A stretch of DNA of 5,323 nt from an uncultured Bacilli bacterium. GTDB taxonomy: Bacteria; Bacillota_I; Bacilli_A; RF39; UBA660. This document shows, in pieces, positions 1-5,323 of this stretch; within the stretch, counting starts at the first letter, position 1; each line of letters opens with the position of its first letter. The notes under the pieces were generated by a model that saw only the letters and a list, made by a program, of their open reading frames with translations, was not told where the DNA came from and searched no databases. The DNA is taken from assembly GCA_944351315.1 (NCBI GenBank), contig CALVPL010000036.1, positions 1-5,323 on the forward strand. Direction: 5' to 3'. Both the position numbers and the translations under genes were made by a program.

Positions 1-20
1 GAATACGAGGGTGTGATATT

Positions 21-98
21 ATGAATAAAAGAGAAAAATCTTTATATTCAATAATATTTCTTTTATTTATCGTAATATTTATATTACTTTTTAAATAA
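21..98 (+). CDS. possible 25-residue single-span membrane peptide
   Basis: This short open frame encodes MNKREKSLYSIIFLLFIVIFILLFK: a basic N-terminus followed by an uninterrupted hydrophobic stretch from about residue 10 to 24, long enough for one membrane span. A GAGGG ribosome-binding-like sequence at 7-11 lies nine bases before the ATG, which favours a real start at 21. The frame stays open to the left edge, so the peptide could also be the tail of a longer protein, although a charged start followed by a hydrophobic helix is typical of an N-terminus. The ATG overlaps a TGA in another frame (ATGA at 21-24), which would fit translational coupling to an upstream gene outside the window. I do not recognise a family. 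AT-rich DNA readily yields Phe/Ile/Leu-rich frames by chance, so confidence is low. Confidence 0.35.
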   Translation: MNKREKSLYSIIFLLFIVIFILLFK

Positions 99-137
99 AA
101 AAGGCATCTGAAACAACATTGTTGTATTCAGGTGCTT
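97..137 (-). terminator. Rho-independent terminator, oriented to the minus strand
   Basis: The arm at 104-112 (GCATCTGAA) pairs with 127-135 (TTCAGGTGC) with one G-U pair. Inside it ACAAC (113-117) pairs with GTTGT (121-125) around a three-base ATT loop, and A126 is bulged, giving about 14 base pairs. Six A residues at 97-102 precede the left arm, so on the minus strand the hairpin is followed by six U. No U-tract follows on the plus strand. It should therefore stop transcripts running leftward, and could only weakly serve the small plus-strand frame that ends at 98. Confidence 0.65.
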
Positions 138-355
138 CACATAATTAGGGATAGCATCTGATCTTCACTTCAAATGTATCCATTAAAATTATAATCAAAT
201 TTCTTTGATATATACATTATAAAATAAAATTTATAAATTTTCAATCTTACATTGGTAAATTTTCTTTGATTTAGTAGATCATAAATATTCTTGCTCATTT
301 ACTTTAGTTTGTGTCAGATTTTCGTTATCATCTAGTCTTTTTTTTTCTTAGGAAA
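138..355. other. AT-rich intergenic region without a convincing gene
   Basis: No reading frame here has both a reasonable ribosome binding site and a recognisable product. Three things can be seen. There is a perfect 16-base palindrome, AAAATTTATAAATTTT, at 226-241. There is an imperfect direct repeat, AAATTTCTTTGAT at 197-209 and AAATTTTCTTTGAT at 257-270. There is also a 42-codon minus-strand frame at 298-170 beginning MSKNIYDLLNQRKF, without a Shine-Dalgarno sequence. The octamer GCATCTGA occurs both in the hairpin arm (104-111) and at 154-161. In DNA this AT-rich the palindrome and repeat can arise by chance. No riboswitch, tRNA or other RNA gene was recognised. Confidence 0.5.
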
Positions 356-366
356 TGCGTTATAAT
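338..366 (+). promoter_or_regulatory. probable sigma-A-type promoter of the ABC operon
   Basis: A perfect TATAAT at 361-366 is the best -10 candidate upstream of the ATPase gene. At a 17-base spacing the -35 position (338-343) falls within a run of nine T residues and matches TTGACA poorly, so the promoter is either weak or dependent on an activator. Transcription would start near 373, giving a leader of about 47 bases before the ATG at 420. Confidence 0.45.
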
Positions 367-405
367 TTTAGTAGAATGATGTTATTACTATGATTAAAAA
401 AGGAT

Positions 406-410
406 AGGAG
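406..410 (+). promoter_or_regulatory. ribosome binding site that sets the ATPase start at 420
   Basis: AGGAG at 406-410 abuts the ATG at 411, which is too close for initiation, but lies nine bases before the in-frame ATG at 420. This supports 420 as the true start. A second purine cluster, AGGA at 401-404, would suit the ATG at 411 with six bases between, but the protein starting at 420 ([11 protein letters not shown]) has the usual beginning for this family. Confidence 0.75.
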
Positions 411-419
411 ATGATACAG

Positions 420-1121
420 ATGGCTTTTATTGATGTCAAAAAATTGTCTAAAACTTATCAAATGGGCGAAGTTACGATTAAAGCAATTGAAAATATTTCT
501 TTTTCAATTGATGAAGGTGAACTGGTTGTTATTTTAGGTCCTAGTGGAGCAGGAAAGACTACAGTTTTAAATATTTTAGGTGGAATGGATACTCCAACAA
601 GTGGTTCAGTTATTGTTGATGGAAAAGATATTGCAAAATTTAATCGCAAAGCTTTAACGGATTATCGTCGTTATGATATTGGATTTGTTTTTCAATTTTA
701 TAATTTGGTTGGAAATTTAACAGCTTTAGAAAATGTAAGTTTGGCCAGTCAAATTTGTAAACATCCTAAAGATAGTTTAACGACTTTAAAACAAGTTGGA
801 TTAGGAGATCGAAGTGGACATTTTCCAGCTCAATTATCCGGTGGTGAGCAACAACGAGTTAGTATAGCTCGTGCCTTAGCTAAAAATCCTAAGATCCTAT
901 TATGTGATGAACCGACCGGAGCATTAGATTCTAAAACTGGTCGAATGATTTTGGAACTTTTACAAGATACTTGTCATAAAGAACACATGACTACGATTAT
1001 TATTACTCATAATGCTGTAATAAGTGAGATGGCTGATAAAGTCATTAAAATTAAAAATGGTAAAGTGGATGATATTCTCATTCAAAAAAATCCGAAATTA
1101 GTAAAGGATATTGATTGGTAA
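420..1121 (+). CDS. ABC transporter ATP-binding protein, MacB/LolD type
   Basis: This is the cytoplasmic ATPase of an FtsX-type ABC system. Two copies would bind and hydrolyse ATP to drive the permease encoded next. Counting from the ATG at 420 (233 aa), every nucleotide-binding motif is present: Walker [10 protein letters not shown] (40-48), Q-loop Gln in FVFQFYNL (about 92), signature LSGGEQQRV (139-147), Walker B with catalytic Glu in [12 protein letters not shown] (159-170, Glu164), and the switch His in TIIITH (197). The length and the motifs LGPSGAGKT and DEPTGALD match the LolD/MacB/BceA branch that pairs with FtsX-family permeases. The start is chosen for AGGAG nine bases upstream; an ATG at 411 would add three residues. 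The stop overlaps the permease ATG (TAATG), so the two are translationally linked. The family is secure. The substrate is unknown, and no two-component regulator is visible in the window. Confidence 0.96.
   Translation: MAFIDVKKLSKTYQMGEVTIKAIENISFSIDEGELVVILGPSGAGKTTVLNILGGMDTPTSGSVIVDGKDIAKFNRKALTDYRRYDIGFVFQFYNLVGNLTALENVSLASQICKHPKDSLTTLKQVGLGDRSGHFPAQLSGGEQQRVSIARALAKNPKILLCDEPTGALDSKTGRMILELLQDTCHKEHMTTIIITHNAVISEMADKVIKIKNGKVDDILIQKNPKLVKDIDW
1104..1108 (+). promoter_or_regulatory. ribosome binding site inside the ATPase gene, for the permease
   Basis: AAGGA at 1104-1108 lies 12 bases before the ATG at 1121 and 6 bases before an in-frame TTG at 1115. The spacing suits TTG better. The ATG overlaps the ATPase stop codon and can also be reached by reinitiation, and it gives the family-like N-terminus [18 protein letters not shown]. 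The two starts differ by two residues. Confidence 0.5.
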
Positions 1122-4100
1122 TGTTACTATTTAAAAATAGTTTTATAAAAATTCGTAAGTCATTAGGTCGGTTCTTTTCTTTAATTTTTATTGTTGCTTT
1201 AGGAAGTGCTTTTTTTGCTGGTGTTCGAGAAACTTCTTCAGATATGATTCGAACTGTGGATAATTATTATGATGAATATTCTTTGATGGACTATCGTATT
1301 GTTAGTACAATGGGATTAACAGAAGATGATATAAATTCATTAAGGAAACTTGAAAATGTGGATAAAGTGGTTCCAGGATATTCTTTTGAAACGGTAGTAA
1401 ATGGAGATGCTGCCAAAATTTATGGATACTTAAATGATATCAACTGTGTTGCGATTCTTGAAGGTCGAGAACTTCAAAATGAAAATGAAATATTAGTGGA
1501 ACGTGGTACTTATTCTTTAGGAGATACAATTACTTTAGAAAGTGATGCGTTGGATTTTGTAAGAAATACGACTTATACTGTAGTTGGCATTGTAGATAGT
1601 CCAATGTATATTTATGAGAATAAAGGTATTTCTACAGTAAGTGATGGTAAACTTGATACGTTTATGTATATTTTGCCTTCTAATTTCACCTTAGAATATT
1701 ATACTGAAGTTTATTTGACAGCTAAAGACAGTGTTTCCAAAACCGCTTATAAGGAAGATTATGCAGAAACGATTTCTTATTTAAATAATGAATTAGTAGA
1801 GTTAAAACCTATTAGAGAAACTGCTCGTTATGAAGAGATTTTAGCTGAAGCTATGCAAGAAATTTATAAAGCGGAAGATGAATTAAATAAACAAAAAGCA
1901 GAGAATGATAAAAAATTTGCTGATGCTTTAAAAGAGATTCAAGATAGTGAAAATAAGATCGATCAAGGGTGGGCAGATTATAATAATGGTAAATCCGCAT
2001 TGGAGTCTACTCGTGTTTCAATGGAAAAAATGTTCCAAGAAAAAGAAGCAGAAATCGCTAATGGTGAAAAAGCTTTAAATGATTCTTTAGCTAATTATCA
2101 AATCACAATTGATCAAATTCCAGCTTTAAAAGAAACGTTAAATGCTCAAATTGATAAATTAACTCAAATGTTAGAACTTTTGGATCCGGAAAGTGAAGAG
2201 TACAAAACATTAAATGAACAAATTACAACTTTAAAAACATCCTTAAGTGGTTTAGAACAGATTGAAAGTGCTTATGCAACCTTGCAAAATGGAAAGAATG
2301 AATTAGCTGAAGGAAAAACACAATGGCAAAATCAATATAATTCTTCTTTAAATTCTTTAAATGCGGCTTATCAAGAATTAGTTAATGGTGAAGCTGAGCT
2401 TTCTTCTGGTAAAGCTAGTTATGATGCCAATTATGCTACTTATCAAGCTGAGATTAGTAAGGCCGAACAAGAAATTGCTCAAGCAAGAGAAGATGTCAAA
2501 AATTTAGAAAAACCTGTTTGGTATTTGTTTGATCGAGAAGATAATAGTGGTTATTCAACATTTTATGATTCGGCTACTAAAGTAGATTCAATCGCGGCCG
2601 TTTTTCCATTATTCTTTATTCTAGTGGCTTTCTTAATGGGAATGAATACTATGACTAGAATGATTGAAGAAGAACGTGGTGAAATTGGATTATTTATTTC
2701 TTTAGGTTATTCAAAAAGTAAAATTATAAGTAGTTATCTTTTCTATGTTTTTATTGCTACTGCTATTGGTTTAGGTTTGGGATTAACTATTGGATATTTA
2801 GTTGTTCCATTAATTATATACCGAGTATATGTTTCCATGTTTATTTTGCCAGATCTTCATCTATACTTTAATGTGTTTGTAAGCTTTCTTATTGCATTAG
2901 TTTCTTTTGGGGCCATGGGAATTGTTACTTTCTTAACGGTTAATCGGAATTTTAAATTGATGCCAGCCAATTTACTTAGACCTGAAGCTCCTAAAATGGG
3001 AAAAAAAGTTTTTTTGGAAAAGATTTCCTTTTTCTGGAAACGTTTAAGTTTTACTTGGAAAGTTACGGTTCGTAATTTATTTCGATATAAAAAAAGAATC
3101 ATTATGACTTTAATTGGAATTTCTGGATGTACAGCTTTACTTTTAACAGGTTTTGGTATTCAAGATAGTATTGGTTCTTTAATGAATAAACAATTTGGAG
3201 AAATTGAGGTATATGATGCTATTTTATTTTTAAATGATGTAATTAAAGAGGAAGATGCTGATATTTCTCAAACTCTTCAAAATAATCAAATTACCGAATA
3301 TGAATATATGAGTATGGAAAGTTTTAAATTTTCGACTGAAAATAAAAATATTGATATTTATTTAATGGCTTTTCAAGATCCTCTTAAAATAGATTCCTTT
3401 ATTCATTTGAAAGATGAAAATGATCAAACTCTTTCTTTAACTGATGATGGAGTAATTATTTCTCAAAAAACAGCTAATATGCTTGGTATTCAAGTAGGAG
3501 ATACTTTTAAAATTCGAAATAGCGATAATGAACTCTTTGTTTTGAAAGTAAGTGGCATTAGTAAGAATTATGTTAATCATTATGTTTATATGACAGAAAA
3601 TTATTATGCTCAGATTTTTGGGGAAAAAAGTTATAATGCTATTATTACAAATATGAATCAAGATCAAGTTGAAAAAATTGGAAACGATCTTATGGCGACT
3701 GAAAAGTTTAGCAATATTCAATATACGACAGATAGTATGAATATGTTTCAGGATGTTATCCGAAGTATGAATGATATTGTCTTGTTAATTATTGGTTTTT
3801 CTACTTTTTTAGCAATTACTGTTTTATATAATTTGACGACAATAAATATTAGTGAACGAACTAGAGAAATTGCAACATTAAAAGTGTTGGGCTTTCATGA
3901 TCGTGAAGTCTCACAATATGTTTATCGTGAAACTTTAGTTTTAACGATTGTAGGAATTTTAGTTGGTTTAGGTCTGGGAGTTTTATTAAATCAATTTGTA
4001 ATGACTGTAGCTGAAACAGATGAAATTTTATTTGTTAAAGATATTTATGGATTAAGTTATTTATATACATTCTTAATTATGACTTTATTTACGGTATTTG

Positions 4101-4168
4101 TTCAATTTATTACTTATTTTATCTTGAAGAAAATTAATATGATCGATTCTTTAAAATCTGTCGAATAA
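1121..4168 (+). CDS. FtsX-family ABC permease with a large extracellular coiled coil
   Basis: This is the membrane partner of the preceding ATPase, 1015 aa from the ATG at 1121, with two FtsX-type halves fused. Segments read from hydrophobicity: TM1 about 18-35; a first extracellular domain 36-489; TM2-4 at about 490-511, 538-566 and 582-607; a cytosolic linker; TM5 about 659-680; a second extracellular domain 681-885; TM6-8 at about 886-907, 939-961 and 980-1002. After TM2 and TM6 come the characteristic FtsX motifs, IEEERGEIGLFISLGYS (near 515-531) and NISERTREIATLKVLGF (909-925). Residues 233-463 are rich in Glu, Lys, Gln, Ala and Leu and look like coiled coil, with a turn at LDPESEEY (354-361). 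Gly-spaced heptads (GxxxLxxG-like) recur near 283, 391 and 423. The frame is intact. Its role may be export or mechanical signalling at the cell wall; the substrate cannot be inferred. Confidence 0.95.
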   Translation: MLLFKNSFIKIRKSLGRFFSLIFIVALGSAFFAGVRETSSDMIRTVDNYYDEYSLMDYRIVSTMGLTEDDINSLRKLENVDKVVPGYSFETVVNGDAAKIYGYLNDINCVAILEGRELQNENEILVERGTYSLGDTITLESDALDFVRNTTYTVVGIVDSPMYIYENKGISTVSDGKLDTFMYILPSNFTLEYYTEVYLTAKDSVSKTAYKEDYAETISYLNNELVELKPIRETARYEEILAEAMQEIYKAEDELNKQKAENDKKFADALKEIQDSENKIDQGWADYNNGKSALESTRVSMEKMFQEKEAEIANGEKALNDSLANYQITIDQIPALKETLNAQIDKLTQMLELLDPESEEYKTLNEQITTLKTSLSGLEQIESAYATLQNGKNELAEGKTQWQNQYNSSLNSLNAAYQELVNGEAELSSGKASYDANYATYQAEISKAEQEIAQAREDVKNLEKPVWYLFDREDNSGYSTFYDSATKVDSIAAVFPLFFILVAFLMGMNTMTRMIEEERGEIGLFISLGYSKSKIISSYLFYVFIATAIGLGLGLTIGYLVVPLIIYRVYVSMFILPDLHLYFNVFVSFLIALVSFGAMGIVTFLTVNRNFKLMPANLLRPEAPKMGKKVFLEKISFFWKRLSFTWKVTVRNLFRYKKRIIMTLIGISGCTALLLTGFGIQDSIGSLMNKQFGEIEVYDAILFLNDVIKEEDADISQTLQNNQITEYEYMSMESFKFSTENKNIDIYLMAFQDPLKIDSFIHLKDENDQTLSLTDDGVIISQKTANMLGIQVGDTFKIRNSDNELFVLKVSGISKNYVNHYVYMTENYYAQIFGEKSYNAIITNMNQDQVEKIGNDLMATEKFSNIQYTTDSMNMFQDVIRSMNDIVLLIIGFSTFLAITVLYNLTTINISERTREIATLKVLGFHDREVSQYVYRETLVLTIVGILVGLGLGVLLNQFVMTVAETDEILFVKDIYGLSYLYTFLIMTLFTVFVQFITYFILKKINMIDSLKSVE

Positions 4169-4171
4169 AAT

Positions 4172-4229
4172 AAAAAACTAGCTTATTTATGATGAATTTG
4201 TTTCATCCAATAAATAACTAGTTTTTTTT
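4172..4229 (+). terminator. strong Rho-independent terminator ending the ABC operon
   Basis: Four bases after the permease stop, a long hairpin forms. CTAG (4178-4181) pairs with CTAG (4218-4221), TTATTTAT (4183-4190) with ATAAATAA (4210-4217), and GATGAA (4191-4196) with TTCATC (4202-4207), around a five-base loop. C4182 and CA 4208-4209 are bulged. Eight T residues follow (4222-4229). The six A residues at 4172-4177 extend the stem and give a U-tract on the other strand, so it could work in both directions. Confidence 0.92.
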
Positions 4230-4256
4230 GATGGGGGCATGTGATATACATATAGT
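4228..4256 (+). promoter_or_regulatory. possible promoter of the G5-protein gene
   Basis: TTGATG at 4228-4233 (four of six to TTGACA) and TATAGT at 4251-4256 (five of six to TATAAT) are separated by 17 bases. The -35 overlaps the last T residues of the operon terminator. The weakness is that transcription would begin near 4263, on top of the GGAG ribosome binding site at 4261-4264, leaving almost no leader. A slightly upstream -10 such as GATATA at 4243-4248, preceded by TG at 4240-4241, is an alternative. Confidence 0.35.
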
Positions 4257-4260
4257 AGTT

Positions 4261-4264
4261 GGAG
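4261..4264 (+). promoter_or_regulatory. ribosome binding site for the broken G5-protein gene
   Basis: GGAG at 4261-4264 lies ten bases before the ATG at 4275. It marks that ATG as the original start of the broken gene, even though the frame closes after 11 codons. Confidence 0.6.
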
Positions 4265-4274
4265 TGTAGTTTAT

Positions 4275-5323
4275 ATGGAAAAAGAAAAGAAAAAAAGAAT
4301 AAATATGTAAAACTTGGAATTGCTTTATTTGGTTGGTTATTGATCATTGGGCTTGTTTTGTTTTTAGTTTTGCATGATCACCTTAATAAAAATGATTCTG
4401 GGAATAAAATTGGTGAAGAAATACACCAGTTGTGAGCAATTTCTTGCCAAGTGATACCGAAAATCTTTTAAATTCTTATGATGCTATAGTTACTTCAAAT
4501 GTTACTTTAGATCGAATTGATTTTGTTTCTGATCTGATTTCTAGTAGTGATGAAGTGTCTGTTTATATTTATAGTTCACCTAAACTTGTAGGAAATTTTA
4601 AAGTTTAAGAAGAAAATGGAAGTATGTATATCGATGGTTTAGAAAGCATTTTAAAAACTATGAATTTAGAAATTGGAACACATCATTTGGTTTTGACATT
4701 TGAGAAACAAATTTTAGAATATGTAGAAATTACAATTCCTGAAGAATTTAAAACAGAAGTCAATGAAGAAAATCCTGATACCGAAAATTCTGCTGAAAAT
4801 AATTCTTCAAATGAAAATACATCAAATACGAAAACAGAAACAAAAGTTGAAACAGAAAATATTTCTTATGGTACAGAAGAAGTATCTGAGGTGAATATGA
4901 AACGTGGAGAAAGAAGAGTTACACAAGCGGGTCAAGTTGGTAAAAAAGAAATTACTTATCAAATTACTTATGATGAAAATGGAAAAGAAATTTCTAGAGA
5001 AAAGATTTCTGAAAAGATTGTAGTTTCTCCTGTAAATGAAAAAGTATCGGTTGGAAGTAGTGATTACAATATCAATACAGATACTTATGTTAATTATGCT
5101 GGGCCGCTTTGTACAGCTTTAGATACTACTTATAATACTTGTGTTGATGAAGACGATTTTACTTTTACAGCTATTAGTATTGGAGGAGAAGTTATTATAA
5201 CTTGTATTGATAGTAGATGTAGTAGCGATAAAGTTAATGTTCATTTAAATGCTAGTTGGTATCCAAATTCAGCTTTATTACAAGCTAATTATAATGGAGA
5301 AACAAGATATTTCTTTACAAATA
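4275..5323 (+). pseudogene. membrane-anchored G5-domain surface protein, disrupted and partial
   Basis: From the ATG the frame closes at TAA 4308. Restoring one A in the run at 4290-4296 gives a basic N-terminus (MEKEKKKKNKYVK) and a membrane segment (LGIALFGWLLIIGLVLFLVL). That frame ends at TGA 4433; restoring one base near 4418-4423 leads on to TPVVSNFLPSDTENLL, and an in-frame TAA follows at 4606. Beyond it the frame is open to the window edge, about 350 codons in all. After repair the order is: anchor (about 12-33), an extracellular, apparently beta-rich region (to about 161), an Asn/Glu/Ser/Thr linker (162-196), a G5 domain (197-262, 4861-5058; pattern VNMKRGERRVTQAGQVGKKE, then a DENGKEI turn and PVNEKVSVG), and a segment with four Cys (280, 290, 311, 316). 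G5 domains are associated with cell-wall glycan binding and with surface adhesins. The C-terminus lies outside the window. Sequencing error is an alternative for the indels. Confidence 0.85.

Noticed and set aside
1..24. Possible tail of an upstream protein ending EYEGVIL, with its TGA overlapping the small ORF's ATG
   Set aside because: Only seven codons are visible, which is too short to tell coding from chance; kept only as context for the small membrane peptide.
226..241. Perfect 16-base palindrome AAAATTTATAAATTTT as an operator
   Set aside because: It consists only of A and T in a very AT-rich stretch, lies over 100 bases upstream of the promoter, and is not repeated.
170..298. Minus-strand 42-codon frame starting MSKNIYDLLNQRKF
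   Set aside because: No ribosome binding site, no recognised family, and Lys/Tyr/Phe-rich composition typical of chance frames in AT-rich DNA. Mentioned as a possible remnant only.
376..393. Tiny leader frame MMLLL upstream of the ATPase, suggesting attenuation control
   Set aside because: No Shine-Dalgarno sequence precedes it and no alternative hairpins or terminator lie between it and the ATPase start.
458..649. Minus-strand frame of 63 codons inside the ATPase gene
   Set aside because: It is antisense to the Walker A region of a clearly conserved gene and has no signals of its own.
2857..3102. Minus-strand frame of 81 codons inside the permease gene
   Set aside because: It is antisense to the TM4 and linker coding sequence, with no ribosome binding site or recognisable product.
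3437..3721. Minus-strand frame of 94 codons inside the permease gene
   Set aside because: It is antisense to the second extracellular domain; Ile/Asn-rich composition reflects the AT-rich complement.
4433..4435. TGA read as Trp (alternative genetic code) to explain the broken G5 gene
   Set aside because: TGG is used for Trp in the permease, the sequence after the TGA in that frame does not continue the protein, and a TAA also interrupts the gene.
1..5323. CRISPR array, tRNA or rRNA genes, insertion sequence ends, attachment sites
   Set aside because: No spaced repeats, cloverleaf-like elements, transposase or terminal inverted repeats were seen on reading both strands.

Overview
The window is AT-rich (estimated by eye at about 30% G+C). 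Codons end mostly in A or T, and AGGAG-like ribosome binding sites precede the genes. Together with an FtsX-type ABC exporter and a membrane-anchored G5-domain protein, this points to a low-G+C Gram-positive bacterium of the Bacilli, Erysipelotrichia or Mycoplasmatota-like gut lineages. That placement is inference. TGG is used for Trp inside the large permease and TGA does not interrupt it, so the standard bacterial code applies and a Mycoplasma-type code does not.

Region by region: positions 1-98 end with a possible 25-residue single-span membrane peptide. Positions 97-137 form a strong hairpin whose T-tract lies on the minus strand. Positions 138-410 are AT-rich and hold no convincing gene, only a 16-bp palindrome, a 42-codon minus-strand ORF of doubtful value and a TATAAT-type promoter. 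Positions 420-4168 are a two-gene operon: a MacB/LolD-type ABC ATPase (233 aa) whose stop overlaps the start of a 1015-aa FtsX-family permease (TAATG). A strong Rho-independent terminator closes the operon at 4172-4229. A second transcription unit follows at once, with a possible promoter, ribosome binding site and ATG at 4275. It encodes a membrane-anchored extracellular protein with an Asn/Glu/Thr-rich linker, a G5 domain and a four-cysteine segment. That gene carries two -1 frameshifts and one in-frame TAA in its first third, and it runs off the end of the window.

The ATPase and permease should form one machine: two ATPase copies driving a large permease that carries two FtsX-type halves. 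The unusual part is the first extracellular domain of the permease, which holds about 230 residues of predicted coiled coil that look like a helical hairpin with a Pro-containing turn in the middle and repeated Gly-spaced heptads. This architecture suggests a mechanotransmission-type ABC protein acting in or across the cell wall, not a simple solute pump, but the substrate cannot be read from the sequence. The neighbouring G5 protein, if once functional, would also have acted at the cell surface. A shared role is possible but not shown, since a terminator separates the two units.
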